The notes: generated by a model not told the origin, from the letters alone. DNA of 64,000 nt from Zhenpiania hominis (GCF_014333425.1 NZ_JACRYT010000001.1:310001-374000); one strand, 5' to 3'. Positions 41,981 through 51,498 are shown, counted from the stretch's first letter. A program made the numbers and translations.

Positions 41981-43108
41981 ATGAAAAGAAAACGATGTGA
42001 AAAGAAACTGGTCTCCTGTCTGCTGCTTGCCTGTCTGTTTATCGGGGCAGCCGTATATGGGGCTGTTGGCAGTGGGATTGCGGTAACAAACCACTTTCAA
42101 ACAGGAAGTGTGGACCTGGAATTGAAGACGTACAGAAAATCGGCAGACGGTATACAGGAGGCAGCGTCCGGAAGGAACATCACCGCTAATCAGAAGCTTT
42201 CTTACATACCGCGGATCACAGCCCTGCGGGCGGATTGCTATGTGCGTTTGAATGTCCATATTGCGATGGAAAAAAAGTGTGTGGAGCCTGTAACCATCGA
42301 ATCGGTCGAACCTCTGGAAAACTGGGTGAAGAAAGGCAGCCAGCTCTATTATACAAAACCGTTAAAAACTGGAGAATCTGTGAACGCTTTTGAGTGGATC
42401 CATATTCCGGAGACATGGAATATGAAAACTGCGTCTGGATTCCAGGTGAATCTGACTGCTGACGCGATTCAGGCGGCCCACTTTACACCGGATTTCCATT
42501 CAGATATACCATGGGGATCTATAAAAATAGAAGAGGCAAAAGAAAAAGATAAAACGAATTACCGATCTGTGAAGAAAGCAGATCAAACGCATAGACTGAT
42601 CTATCAGGGAGACGGGACTTTTGAGCTTTCTTCGGAAGATTTGTTCGAAAATTTTCAGACTGCCGTAGCCGGAGATGCTTTTGAGGATTCTCTGAAATTG
42701 ATAAATCATGGAAAAAATAAGATCCGCCTGTCTTTTAAATGTGAAAGCCGGTCAGAAGAGACCCTGCTGGAAGCCGTTTCCGTAAACTTGCGAATCGGGG
42801 ACCGGCTTGTTTACAAAGGACCTCTTTCTGCCAAAAAAATAAGTAACTATCAAGTGCTCGCGACGATCGCGCCAAAACAAGAAAAAATCCTGCGCTATGA
42901 ACTGACGGTTCCTATAAAGTTGCAGAATCTGTTTTCTGTTGAAAAAGAAAAGCTAATCTGGTACTTTCAGGCGGAAGAGATGGACGAAGATGGACGCGCG
43001 GTGCAGACCGGAGATGACTCGCTTTTCGGGCTCTCGGCTGCGTTGATCGCAGGAGCCGCGGCAACCGTCCTGCTGCTCCTTTTCAAAAAAAGGAAAGTAA
43101 AATTATGA
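41981..43108 (+). CDS. TasA-like membrane-anchored protein with sortase-like C-terminal tail
   Basis: A 375-residue protein. The N-terminal signal is KLVSCLLLACLFIGAAVYGAVGS followed by IAVTNHFQTGSVDLELKTY, a TasA/CalY-type mature start. Two beta-rich halves follow; a second TasA-like segment is DAFEDSLKLINHGKNKIRLSF. The C-terminus carries QTGDDS, a hydrophobic helix (LSAALIAGAAATVLLLLF) and KKRKVKL, the layout of a cell-wall sorting signal with a non-canonical motif. No sortase gene is in the window. It may be the base that fixes the fibre to the cell. Overlaps the signal peptidase gene by 4 bases. Confidence 0.78.
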   Translation: MKRKRCEKKLVSCLLLACLFIGAAVYGAVGSGIAVTNHFQTGSVDLELKTYRKSADGIQEAASGRNITANQKLSYIPRITALRADCYVRLNVHIAMEKKCVEPVTIESVEPLENWVKKGSQLYYTKPLKTGESVNAFEWIHIPETWNMKTASGFQVNLTADAIQAAHFTPDFHSDIPWGSIKIEEAKEKDKTNYRSVKKADQTHRLIYQGDGTFELSSEDLFENFQTAVAGDAFEDSLKLINHGKNKIRLSFKCESRSEETLLEAVSVNLRIGDRLVYKGPLSAKKISNYQVLATIAPKQEKILRYELTVPIKLQNLFSVEKEKLIWYFQAEEMDEDGRAVQTGDDSLFGLSAALIAGAAATVLLLLFKKRKVKL

Positions 43109-43569
43109 AAAGAAAAATCAGAAATGGAATATTGATGCTGCTGGGTATGCTGTTGGCGGCAGCCGCTCCCTTTGCGGCGGGAATCCGGATGGCCTATGTG
43201 AAAAGCGGGAGCATGGAACCGGAGATCCATGTGGGGAGCATTTGTCTGATGGACACAAATGTACGAAAACAGGAAATTCAAAAGGGGGATGTAATCGTGT
43301 TTTCCGTTGGAAAAGAGCAGGCGCTTGTAACTCATAGAGTGGCGGATATTACAGAGAAAGGATTCCGTACAAAAGGCGACGGGAACGACAGAAAGGACCC
43401 CTGGCTTGTTTCTCCGGATGATCTGAAAGGGAAAGTGCTGGGGGCGATCCCGTACTTAGGATATGTAGCGGCTTTTTTACAATCAGGGCAGGGTATCTTT
43501 CTGCTGAGTGGAGCAGGGATTCTTTATGCCGGTTATCTTTTCTGCAGAAAAAGAATGCGGCAGGAGTAG
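43105..43569 (+). CDS. SipW-type signal peptidase I
   Basis: A 154-residue peptidase of the ER/archaeal type. The serine motif is VKSGSMEPEIHVGS, the substrate-binding region includes GDVIVFSV, and LVTHRVADI carries the histidine that replaces the lysine of ordinary bacterial SPases. The GDGNDRKDPWLV block is also typical. One N-terminal and one C-terminal membrane segment flank the catalytic part. Its start overlaps the preceding gene (ATGA). In Bacillus SipW cleaves TasA-type precursors, and the three TasA-like products upstream are the obvious clients. Confidence 0.92.
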   Translation: MKRKIRNGILMLLGMLLAAAAPFAAGIRMAYVKSGSMEPEIHVGSICLMDTNVRKQEIQKGDVIVFSVGKEQALVTHRVADITEKGFRTKGDGNDRKDPWLVSPDDLKGKVLGAIPYLGYVAAFLQSGQGIFLLSGAGILYAGYLFCRKRMRQE

Positions 43570-43647
43570 TTGGATAAAGGATGCGGGCAGAACGGAGCGG
43601 CTGCTTCCGAACTGCCTTTCAATATTATATTTTCGATTTTGGAGAAT

Positions 43648-44673
43648 TTATAGCATTCCGATAAAGTGCTGCACAACTAAGGAAACCACAGCTACCATAA
43701 ACCAGCAACACAGTCCAAGGACAATCGGTCTCAGTCCATTGGTCAAAAGTTTTTTTAAATTGGTGTTGAGACCAATGGCAGTCATTGCCATAACAATCAT
43801 AAATTTACCGATTGTAACCAGGGATTCCGGAAAAACCGCGGGGAGAGGAAGAAAGGTATTAATGACAGCAGTCAGGACAAATCCCAGTACAAACCATGGG
43901 AAAATTTTGCGGAGGCTGTAAACGCTGCCTGCGGTACCGCTGTTTTCCTGTGCCCGAATTGCCTTGCGGGTGGTATATACAGCGAGAACCAGGGTAATTG
44001 GCACAATCATCAGTGTACGGGTCAGCTTTACGATTGTAGCGAAAGCAAGGGCTGTGTTGTTTCCTGCTGAGGCGCTCCAGGAAGCGCCTGCCGCCACAAC
44101 GGAAGACGTATCGTTGATAGCGGTACCTGCCCACATGCCGAAGCCAGTATCCGTGAGTCCCAGTAAATGGCCTAACGGAGGAAAAATGAAGACTGCGGCA
44201 ATATTGAACAGGAAGATTGTCGAGATTGCCTGGGCCACATCATCGTCACCAGCCTGGATGACAGGAGCAGTAGCTGCAATGGCAGAGCCTCCACAGATAC
44301 AGGTGCCTACTCCGATAAGCGTTGTAGTCTTTCCTTCAACTTTCAGCGCTTTGCCGATAAAATAGGCAGTAAGGAAAGAGGAAGTCAATGTGAAAAGCAT
44401 CACCATGAGAGACTGGCCTCCAACCTGAATGACATGAAACAGATTCATTTCAAATCCTAGCAGGATAATCGAATATTGAAGAATTTTCTTTGATGTAAAT
44501 TTTATTCCGGCCGCAATTTTTTTTGGCTGCCAAAAGAGCGCGATGAGTATCCCGAAGAGGATGCCAAATACCGGACCTCCGATGATTGGAAAAGCAATCC
44601 CCAAAAACCAGGCGGGAAGGGCGATAACCAGACAGGCCAGGATTCCCGGCATGTTCTTTTTTACAACATTCAT
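43648..44673 (-). CDS. YeiH-family putative sulfate exporter / inorganic anion transporter
   Basis: A 341-residue membrane protein with about 10 segments. GILFGILIALFWQP, the loop VEGKTTTLIGVGTCICGGSAIAA and WAGTAINDTSSVVAAG are characteristic of the UPF0324/YeiH family. Its transport substrate is not firmly known; members are linked to sulfonate or sulfite metabolism. The ATG at 44673 has ACGAGGT 8 bases upstream. A LysR regulator is transcribed divergently and probably controls it. Confidence 0.87.
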   Translation of the reverse strand: MNVVKKNMPGILACLVIALPAWFLGIAFPIIGGPVFGILFGILIALFWQPKKIAAGIKFTSKKILQYSIILLGFEMNLFHVIQVGGQSLMVMLFTLTSSFLTAYFIGKALKVEGKTTTLIGVGTCICGGSAIAATAPVIQAGDDDVAQAISTIFLFNIAAVFIFPPLGHLLGLTDTGFGMWAGTAINDTSSVVAAGASWSASAGNNTALAFATIVKLTRTLMIVPITLVLAVYTTRKAIRAQENSGTAGSVYSLRKIFPWFVLGFVLTAVINTFLPLPAVFPESLVTIGKFMIVMAMTAIGLNTNLKKLLTNGLRPIVLGLCCWFMVAVVSLVVQHFIGML

Positions 44674-44720
44674 AGCATATACCTCGTTTCTTATTGTTCT
44701 ATCGATATTATGCCACACAC

Positions 44721-44766
44721 ATATCATAAAATAAAATGATATATATTTATTTAATAATAAATATAT
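44721..44766. promoter_or_regulatory. Divergent intergenic operator region between yeiH-like and lysR genes
   Basis: ATATATTTATT (44741-44751) and AATAAATATAT (44756-44766) form a perfect 11-bp inverted repeat with a 4-bp centre; ATATCAT (44721-44727) and ATGATAT (44736-44742) form a second. Placement fits LysR-type binding sites. Confidence 0.55.
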
Positions 44767-44793
44767 GTTATGATAAGAATAGGAGGTGTTTCA

Positions 44794-45672
44794 ATGCTTG
44801 ACTTTCGGATTCATACGTTCCTTACCGTATGCAAATATATGAATTTTACAAGGGCAGCGGAAGAATTAGGACTCACACAACCAGCCGTTTCTCAGCATAT
44901 CCGCTATCTGGAAGAAGCCTACCGGACAAAACTGTTTTTCTATCAAAAGAAAAAAATGTTTTTGACGGAAGAAGGGACGACCCTGCTTCGTGCCGCGGCG
45001 GCAGTGAATCATGATGAAATCCACTTGAAAAAACAGATCGCGGAATTGCGGGGAGGGGTGAAAACACTGTCCTTTGGTGTGACTCTGACAATCGGTGAAT
45101 TCATCATGCCGCGAAAAATCGCGGAATATCTCAGAGCACATCCGGAAACGAATGTAAAAATGACGGTTGCCAATACGCAGGAACTTTTAAAACAATTGAA
45201 CAGCGGGCTGTTGGACTTTGCGCTGGTAGAAGGATTTTTTACAAAAAGCGAGTATGACAGTCTCGTTTATTCAGAAGAACCGTATATTCCGGTATGCGGT
45301 AGAGAGTATTCACCGCGGAAAGAATTGCGCCGCATCGAGGATACCTTCGGTGAACGCCTTATTGCGCGGGAGGCGGGATCAGGAACCAGAGAAATTTTCG
45401 AACGGTATCTGGAAAGCCGCAATTTTCAGATCAGAGATTACAAACGAGTGGTGGAAATCAGCAATATAAGTGCAATCAAAGCGCTGACCGAGGCAGGAGC
45501 AGGCATCACTTTTTTGTATGAAGCGGCAGTAAAAAAAGAACTGGAAGCCGGAACGCTGGTGCGGATTCCATTGCAGGATTTTTATCTGGCGCATGATTTC
45601 ACGTTTATCTGGCCGAAGAACAGTATTTTTTCCGAATACTACAAAGAACTGTTCGGGATACTGGCTGTCTGA
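44794..45672 (+). CDS. LysR-family transcriptional regulator (CysL/YeiE-like)
   Basis: A 292-residue regulator. The N-terminal winged HTH is FLTVCKYMNFTRAAEELGLTQPAVSQHIRYLEE. The effector domain (about 90-292) includes LSFGVTLTIGEFIMP, LLDFALVEGFF and EAGSGTREIFERYLES, a loop common in sulfur-related LysR regulators such as CysL and YeiE. The ATG at 44794 has AGGAGGTG upstream. Divergent from the YeiH-type transporter, as in many genomes, so it likely activates that gene in response to a sulfur compound. Confidence 0.88.
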   Translation: MLDFRIHTFLTVCKYMNFTRAAEELGLTQPAVSQHIRYLEEAYRTKLFFYQKKKMFLTEEGTTLLRAAAAVNHDEIHLKKQIAELRGGVKTLSFGVTLTIGEFIMPRKIAEYLRAHPETNVKMTVANTQELLKQLNSGLLDFALVEGFFTKSEYDSLVYSEEPYIPVCGREYSPRKELRRIEDTFGERLIAREAGSGTREIFERYLESRNFQIRDYKRVVEISNISAIKALTEAGAGITFLYEAAVKKELEAGTLVRIPLQDFYLAHDFTFIWPKNSIFSEYYKELFGILAV

Positions 45673-45768
45673 ACGGAAGAGCTATCAATGAAAGATACTT
45701 TTCTTTCACACTGGAAAGAGTTACAATAAAAGAAAGATATATCTGCATCAGAAGCAGGGGGTGAAATG

Positions 45769-46392
45769 ATGAGCGCGAATTATGTGATTACGATCAGCAG
45801 ACAGGCTGGAAGCGGAGGCACCATTTTGGGAAAAGGCCTTGCAAAACATTTCGGATTTTATTATTTGGATAATGAAGTTCTGAAAAGCAAGGCAAGAGAA
45901 TGGAACCGGGAGCAGACGGATGAGTGGATCGGCAGCCCATCTATGGGTAAGTCATTTTTGGCTCCGAACCTGGGCGGTCTCCCATATCTTTCCGATACCT
46001 GGATGATTACGACGGACGCGAATCTTTTCCGGGCGGAGAGTGAGATTATGAAACAGACAGCGGAAAAGGGTTCCTGTATTATTACGGGCAGGTGCGGAGC
46101 GTATCTGTTTCGAAAACAGGAAAAGCATGTAAGCCTGTTTTTATACGCGGACGAAGCGTCCCGGATTGGAAGACTGGAGCGGGAACTTTCCTTTTCCCAT
46201 GACAAAGCGAAGAAAGTAATTGACCGGGCGGATAAAGAAAGGGCCCGCTACTATAGCAGACATACGGGAGAAAAATGGCTGGATATGACAGGGTATGATT
46301 TGTGTATTGATACCGGAAAACTGCCGGAAGAAGAGGTAAAGCGGCTCGCGATCCATTATATTGAAGCGCGGTTTCCGCAGCTGAAACGATAA
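45769..46392 (+). CDS. Cytidylate kinase-like family protein
   Basis: A 207-residue P-loop protein. The N-terminus YVITISRQAGSGGTILGKGLA has the GSGG variant of Walker A, followed by FYYLDNEVLK, IITGRCGAYLF and RARYYSRHTGEKW. This is the cytidylate kinase-like family common in gut Clostridia; its true substrate is not known. Two adjacent ATGs exist (45766 and 45769); the second has better spacing to AGGGGGTG. It follows lysR by 96 bases and ends in a terminator. Confidence 0.82.
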   Translation: MSANYVITISRQAGSGGTILGKGLAKHFGFYYLDNEVLKSKAREWNREQTDEWIGSPSMGKSFLAPNLGGLPYLSDTWMITTDANLFRAESEIMKQTAEKGSCIITGRCGAYLFRKQEKHVSLFLYADEASRIGRLERELSFSHDKAKKVIDRADKERARYYSRHTGEKWLDMTGYDLCIDTGKLPEEEVKRLAIHYIEARFPQLKR

Positions 46393-46407
46393 AAGATTGA
46401 AAAATAA

Positions 46408-46457
46408 GGGCTTCCGGCGGTAAAGTGAAAAGAGCGCTTCTGCCGGAAGTCTTTTTT
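46408..46457 (+). terminator. Terminator of the cytidylate kinase-like gene
   Basis: GCTTCCGGC (46410-46418) pairs with GCCGGAAGT (46442-46450), followed by CTTTTTT. Confidence 0.85.
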
Positions 46458-46556
46458 CAATATCGTTAGAAAAGCTGTGGGCGCTGGATTTTTGCATGAG
46501 AGAGGGCCGGCAATAAATTTTTAGAAAAAATTTCAAGAAAATTTTCTAAAAGAGTG

Positions 46557-46622
46557 TTGACAATTCAATATAAGAGTGGTAAATTTAAACTGTAATTAGC
46601 ACTCATGCAAAGAGAGTGCTAA
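46557..46622 (+). promoter_or_regulatory. hrcA operon promoter with CIRCE operator
   Basis: TTGACA (46557-46562), 17-bp spacer, TAAATT (46580-46585). The CIRCE element follows: TTAGCACTC (46596-46604), nine bases, GAGTGCTAA (46614-46622), a perfect match. HrcA binding here represses the operon until heat or misfolded protein ties up the chaperones. Confidence 0.97.
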
Positions 46623-46637
46623 CAGGAGGGACTGAAG

Positions 46638-47681
46638 ATGGATCTGAGTGAAAGGAAGCTGAGAATATTACAGGCGATTATAAGCGACTTTATTACAACA
46701 GCAGAGCCGGTGGGTTCCAGAACACTTTCCAAGAAATTCGATCTGGGAATTAGTCCAGCCACGATTCGCAATGAAATGGCGGATTTAGAGGAAATGGGAT
46801 TTTTGACGCATCCGCACACATCAGCAGGTCGCGTGCCGTCAGAGAAAGCTTACAGGCTGTATGTAAATGACATGATGAAAAAGCGCGAACTGTCAAAAGA
46901 AGAGAAGGATGCGATTGCGAAAAAACTCTATGAAAATGTCGCAGAACTGGAGAAAACGGTGCAACACGCGGCTGAAATCCTGTCGGAAATTACCAATCTG
47001 ACTTCATTCGCGCTGACGCCATCACCCGATGAGGATACGCTGAAGTACATCAATCTGCTTCCGGTGGATGAACATACGGTTGTACTGATGATCGTATCCC
47101 ATAGCGGAAAAGTTTCCAATACGGCGCTGAAATTAAAAGTGCCTTATACGGAAGAAGGGTTAGAACTGCTGTCAAAGAATATGACCTATAACTATAGGGG
47201 GAAAACGATCAGCGAAGTATTGACTCTGGATATTATCGAAAGCTTTGAGACTGATATTGAAGCAATGAGTGTTCTGGCTAAGAAAGTAATGCCGAATTTT
47301 GTGAAGACACTGGAAAATATGCTGAATGTTCATTTGTATATGGACGGACTTACCAATATATTTTCCATTCCCGAGTACAATGACTTGGATAAAGCGAAGA
47401 TGTTCCTTGAAATGCTCGGAAAAAAGGAGGACTTTACGAAAACTCTGATTAACCGGGAAAACGGTGTAATCATTACCATAGGGAAAGAAAACGCGGAAGA
47501 CATGATGCAGGATTGCAGCCTGATTACCGCAACTTACCATGTGGACGGCAAACTGGCAGGCAAGATCGGTGTAATCGGGCCGACCAGGATGCGGTATGGT
47601 GAGATCACGTCAGTAGTTGAATTTTTAACGGAGAACATAAGCAACGCGTTCAAGTTGCCAGGAGGAGGTAAGGATGAGTAA
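46638..47681 (+). CDS. hrcA: Heat-inducible transcription repressor HrcA
   Basis: A 347-residue repressor that binds CIRCE. The N-terminal winged helix includes LQAIISDFITTAEPVGSRTL and GISPATIRNEMADLEEMGFL. The wing TSAGRVPSEKAYRLYV and the C-terminal GPTRMRYGEITSVVEFL are family hallmarks. GGAGGGAC lies upstream of the ATG, 15 bases after CIRCE. Overlaps grpE by 8 bases. Confidence 0.97.
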   Translation: MDLSERKLRILQAIISDFITTAEPVGSRTLSKKFDLGISPATIRNEMADLEEMGFLTHPHTSAGRVPSEKAYRLYVNDMMKKRELSKEEKDAIAKKLYENVAELEKTVQHAAEILSEITNLTSFALTPSPDEDTLKYINLLPVDEHTVVLMIVSHSGKVSNTALKLKVPYTEEGLELLSKNMTYNYRGKTISEVLTLDIIESFETDIEAMSVLAKKVMPNFVKTLENMLNVHLYMDGLTNIFSIPEYNDLDKAKMFLEMLGKKEDFTKTLINRENGVIITIGKENAEDMMQDCSLITATYHVDGKLAGKIGVIGPTRMRYGEITSVVEFLTENISNAFKLPGGGKDE

Positions 47682-48270
47682 CGAGTCGAAGGAATGCAGA
47701 GAGAAAGGCACGGCGACGGAGGATGAACTGAAAAAAGGGCAGGATTCCGTGGAGGCTGATGCAGAAGATAGACCTTCCAAAGAGAAGGAGCCCGAACAGA
47801 CGCAGGGAACGGAAGAAAACAAAGAGGAAGAACCTGCGGAAAAAGAAAAAAAGGAACCGGAAGAGGATGAAAGCACTCGCTATATGAGATTGATGGCAGA
47901 CTTTCAGAATTACAAAAAAAGAGTGGAAAAGGAAAAATCCGATATCTACTCCTATGCCAATGAAAAATTGGTGACGGAACTTCTGAATGTACTGGACAAT
48001 TTTGAACGGGCGCTGGAACATGAGGGAGAAGATAAGAGCTTCCATGAAGGCATGCAGATGATTTTCAAACAGCTCTTTGATGTCCTTGAAAAATCCGGTC
48101 TGAAAGAAATTCCGGCTCTGGGAGAGGAATTTGATCCGAATTTCCACAACGCGGTGATGAATGAAGACACCGAGGAATATGAAAGCGGAACGGTTTCGGG
48201 TGTGATGCAGAAGGGCTACACTTTGAACGGTAAGGTAATCCGGCCGTCTATGGTGAAAGTCGCCAGCTGA
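47674..48270 (+). CDS. grpE: Nucleotide exchange factor GrpE
   Basis: A 198-residue protein with a long, highly acidic and disordered N-terminus (residues 1-65), a coiled coil beginning near RLMADFQNYKKRVEKEK, and the C-terminal beta domain GEEFDPNFHNAVMNEDTE ... GYTLNGKVIRPSMVKVA. It drives ADP release from DnaK. The ATG at 47674 is preceded by AGGAGG and overlaps hrcA. The acidic leader is longer than average but otherwise the protein is standard. Confidence 0.96.
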   Translation: MSNESKECREKGTATEDELKKGQDSVEADAEDRPSKEKEPEQTQGTEENKEEEPAEKEKKEPEEDESTRYMRLMADFQNYKKRVEKEKSDIYSYANEKLVTELLNVLDNFERALEHEGEDKSFHEGMQMIFKQLFDVLEKSGLKEIPALGEEFDPNFHNAVMNEDTEEYESGTVSGVMQKGYTLNGKVIRPSMVKVAS

Positions 48271-48331
48271 TAAATGGTTTTTAAATTTAAAAAATAAATA
48301 ATTTAGAATATAATATAAAGGAGAGATTAAT

Positions 48332-50218
48332 ATGGGAAAAGTAATAGGAATAGACTTAGGGACAACAAACTCGTGCGTAGCAGTGCTGGAAGGGGGAGAA
48401 CCTGTTGTAATCGCTAATGCGGAGGGAAACAGAACCACCCCATCCGTAGTGGGATTCGCGAAAAATGGAGAAAGGCTGATCGGTGAGACCGCGAAGAGAC
48501 AGGCAATCACCAATCCGGACAGAACGATTTCTTCTATCAAGAGATATATGGGTACCGATCATACGGTAGAAATTGATGGAAAGAAATATACGCCGCAGGA
48601 TATTTCCGCGATGATTCTGAGCAAGCTGAAAGCGGACGCGGAAAGTTATTTGGGAGGCACTGTGACGGAGGCGGTTATTACAGTACCGGCTTACTTTACC
48701 GACAGTCAGAAGCAGGCTACGAAAGATGCCGGAAAGATTGCCGGACTGGATGTAAAGAGAATCATCAACGAGCCGACAGCGGCTTCACTGGCTTACGGCC
48801 TTGATAAAGATGAAGCGCAGCATAAGATCCTGGTGTACGACCTGGGAGGCGGTACATTCGATGTATCCATTCTGGAACTGGGAGATGGCGTATTTGAAGT
48901 ATTGGCAACAAACGGAAACAACAAACTGGGCGGCGATGATTTTGACGAGGCGGTTTTAAATTACCTGGCGGATACGTTCGCGAAGGAAAACGGAATTGAC
49001 CTGAGAAATGATAAGATGGCTCTGCAGAGATTGAAGGAAGCTGCGGAGAAAGCCAAGAAAGAATTATCGAGCGCGCAGACAACCAACATCAACCTGCCGT
49101 TCATTACTGTAAATCAGGACGGACCGCTGCATATGAATATGGATCTGACAAGAGCTAAATTCGATCAGCTGACTTCCGATCTGGTTCAGAAAACCATCGA
49201 ACCGATGCAGAAGGCAATGAATGACGCGGGCGTAACCAACAGCGATATTTCGAAAGTTATCCTGGTCGGCGGTTCTACCAGAATTCCGGCTGTCCAGGAG
49301 GCGGTTAAGAAAGTAACCGGCAAAGAACCGTTCAAAGGAATCAACCCGGATGAATGTGTTGCAATCGGCGCGGCAATCCAGGCAGGGGTACTGACCGGTG
49401 AGGTAAACGACGTACTGTTGCTGGATGTAACGCCGCTGTCCCTGTCCATCGAAACTCTGGGCGGTGTAGCGACGAAGCTGATTGAAAGAAATACGACAAT
49501 TCCGACAAAGAAGAGTCAGATCTTCTCAACCGCCGCGGATAATCAGACCGCGGTAGATATTCACGTAATGCAGGGTGAACGTGAAATGGCATCCGGCAAT
49601 ACAACGCTGGGACGTTTCCAGCTGACCGGCATTCCGCCAGCTCCGCGTGGCGTTCCGCAGATCGAAGTTACGTTTGATATCGACGCCAACGGTATCGTAA
49701 ATGTACACGCGAAAGATATGGGAACCGGAAAAGAACAGAGCATTACAATCACTTCTTCTACAAAGCTGTCTGACGAGGAAATCCAGGCGAAAGTCAAAGA
49801 AGCCGAACAGTACGCGGCGGAAGACAAACAGAGAAAAGAAGAGGTTGAAGTAAGAAACCAGGCAGAAACTCTGGTATATGAAACAGAAAAGAACCTGAAG
49901 GAAATCGAGGGAAGCTTATCGGAAGAAGAAAAGACGGCCGTAAACACAGCCAAGGATGAACTGTCCAAGGCTCTGGAAGGCAATAACATTGAAGAAATCA
50001 AGGATAAAACAGAAAAACTGACGCAGCAGTTCCACTCCATCTCCGCGAAGATGTACCAGCAGGCGCAGGCTCAGCAGGGACAGGGAGCTGACGGAGCAGC
50101 AGGCGGATTTGATCCGAATGCGGGCCAGGCCGGCGGCAGCGCGGCAGGCGGTCCGGCGGGGGACAACGTAGTAGATGCCGATTACGAAGTCGTAGACGAC
50201 GATAAGAAAAATAATTAA
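48332..50218 (+). CDS. dnaK: Chaperone protein DnaK (Hsp70)
   Basis: A 628-residue Hsp70. The ATPase domain shows [28 protein letters not shown] and [14 protein letters not shown]. The linker is [19 protein letters not shown], followed by the peptide-binding domain and a helical lid. The C-terminal tail is Gly/Ala/Gln-rich and ends [22 protein letters not shown] lies upstream of the ATG. Third gene of the CIRCE operon; 61 bases separate it from grpE. Confidence 0.98.
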   Translation: MGKVIGIDLGTTNSCVAVLEGGEPVVIANAEGNRTTPSVVGFAKNGERLIGETAKRQAITNPDRTISSIKRYMGTDHTVEIDGKKYTPQDISAMILSKLKADAESYLGGTVTEAVITVPAYFTDSQKQATKDAGKIAGLDVKRIINEPTAASLAYGLDKDEAQHKILVYDLGGGTFDVSILELGDGVFEVLATNGNNKLGGDDFDEAVLNYLADTFAKENGIDLRNDKMALQRLKEAAEKAKKELSSAQTTNINLPFITVNQDGPLHMNMDLTRAKFDQLTSDLVQKTIEPMQKAMNDAGVTNSDISKVILVGGSTRIPAVQEAVKKVTGKEPFKGINPDECVAIGAAIQAGVLTGEVNDVLLLDVTPLSLSIETLGGVATKLIERNTTIPTKKSQIFSTAADNQTAVDIHVMQGEREMASGNTTLGRFQLTGIPPAPRGVPQIEVTFDIDANGIVNVHAKDMGTGKEQSITITSSTKLSDEEIQAKVKEAEQYAAEDKQRKEEVEVRNQAETLVYETEKNLKEIEGSLSEEEKTAVNTAKDELSKALEGNNIEEIKDKTEKLTQQFHSISAKMYQQAQAQQGQGADGAAGGFDPNAGQAGGSAAGGPAGDNVVDADYEVVDDDKKNN

Positions 50219-50230
50219 TAGCCCTTTTGT

Positions 50231-50258
50231 CAGAGCACTCCTTTTCAGGAGTGCTCTG
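50231..50258 (+). other. Hairpin between dnaK and dnaJ resembling a CIRCE half-site pair
   Basis: CAGAGCACTCC (50231-50241), loop TTTTCA, GGAGTGCTCTG (50248-50258): a perfect 11-bp stem without a T-run. It contains AGCACTC and GAGTGCT eight bases apart; CIRCE has nine, plus TT/AA flanks. Likely an RNA processing or stability hairpin; HrcA binding is only a possibility. Confidence 0.6.
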
Positions 50259-50290
50259 CATGGGTATATTACTTAAAGTGAGGAAAGGTA

Positions 50291-51451
50291 ATGGCAGAAA
50301 ATAAAAGAGATTACTACGAAGTCCTTGGATTGAAAAAGGGCGCCAGCGATGATGAAATCAAAAAAGCTTTTCGAAAGATGGCGATGAAATATCATCCTGA
50401 CCGAAATCCGGGCGATAAAAACGCCGAGGAACAGTTCAAACAGATTAATGAAGCGTACAGTGTTTTATCCGATCCTGATAAGAAGAGCAAATATGACCGG
50501 TTCGGCCATGCGGGCGTAGACCCGAACGCCGGATTTGGCGGTGACGGCGGTTTCGGAGGATTTGGCGGATTCGGAGGCGCCGGCGGCTTTGAAGATATCT
50601 TCGATATGTTCGGAGGCATGTTCGGTGGTGGCGGCGGTTCGCGGCAGAGAAGAAGAAACGGCCCGATGAAGGGAAATGACCTGCAGAAGGCCATGACAAT
50701 CACCTTTGAAGAGGCTGCCTTTGGAACGAAAAAAGAGATCCAGATCAGCAAGTATGTAGAGTGCGCGACCTGTAAAGGCAGCGGCGCAGAGCCGGGAACT
50801 TCCAAGAAGTCCTGTCCGAAATGCGGAGGAACCGGAGAGATCCGGACCACGCAGAAGACACCGTTCGGAACCTTCCAGAGTTCTTCACCGTGCCCGGACT
50901 GTGGAGGCACCGGGCAGATCAACGAGCATCCTTGCCGTGACTGCGGAGGAACCGGAAAAGTCAGAAAGAATGTTACGATTTCCGTGGATATTCCTGCCGG
51001 AGTGGATAATGATTCCGTGATTTCCATTAAGGGACAGGGAGAACCGGGCAGCAACGGAGGGCCAAACGGCGACCTGTATGTGGTGCTGACGGTAAAACCG
51101 CATAAATTTTTCGAAAGAAAAGGGCAGGATCTCTGGCTGGAGATTCCGATTACCTTTGACCAGGCGGCGCTGGGCGATGACATCACCGTACCGACGCTGG
51201 AGGGCAAGGTTTCCTATAAAGTGCCGCCGGGCACACAGCCGAATACGGTATTCCGCCTGAGAGGCAAAGGAATTAAGTCCCTTCGTTCCAGCAGAAAAGG
51301 CGACCTCTATGTGCGGGTAATTCTGGAAGTGCCGACAAAGCTGAACGGCAAGCAGAAAAAGGCAATCCAGAACATGGCCAAAGAAGTGAGGCATGACTGC
51401 TACAACAAGAAGAGCGGCTTCTTAGAGTCCATGAAAGAGTTCTTTAGCTAA
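50291..51451 (+). CDS. dnaJ: Chaperone protein DnaJ (Hsp40)
   Basis: A 386-residue type-I Hsp40. The J domain includes YHPDRNPGD with HPD. The Gly/Phe-rich region spans about residues 75-117 ([22 protein letters not shown]). Four CXXCXGXG zinc repeats begin with [24 protein letters not shown] and CRDCGGTG, followed by the substrate-binding beta domains. GAGGAAAGG lies before the ATG. Last gene of the operon; a terminator follows. In many Clostridia prmA comes next, but it is absent here. Confidence 0.97.
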   Translation: MAENKRDYYEVLGLKKGASDDEIKKAFRKMAMKYHPDRNPGDKNAEEQFKQINEAYSVLSDPDKKSKYDRFGHAGVDPNAGFGGDGGFGGFGGFGGAGGFEDIFDMFGGMFGGGGGSRQRRRNGPMKGNDLQKAMTITFEEAAFGTKKEIQISKYVECATCKGSGAEPGTSKKSCPKCGGTGEIRTTQKTPFGTFQSSSPCPDCGGTGQINEHPCRDCGGTGKVRKNVTISVDIPAGVDNDSVISIKGQGEPGSNGGPNGDLYVVLTVKPHKFFERKGQDLWLEIPITFDQAALGDDITVPTLEGKVSYKVPPGTQPNTVFRLRGKGIKSLRSSRKGDLYVRVILEVPTKLNGKQKKAIQNMAKEVRHDCYNKKSGFLESMKEFFS

Positions 51452-51498
51452 GTGCAACTTTGATTCTGAATGAGCGGAATTCGAGAATTGAAGAAAAG

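Noticed and set aside
49561..50040. Long open frame on the strand opposite dnaK
   Set aside because: Composition follows the codon structure of dnaK; no ribosome site or family resemblance.
50392..51207. 271-codon open frame opposite dnaJ, rich in proline and serine
   Set aside because: It mirrors the Gly-rich and zinc-repeat coding of dnaJ and has no independent start signal.
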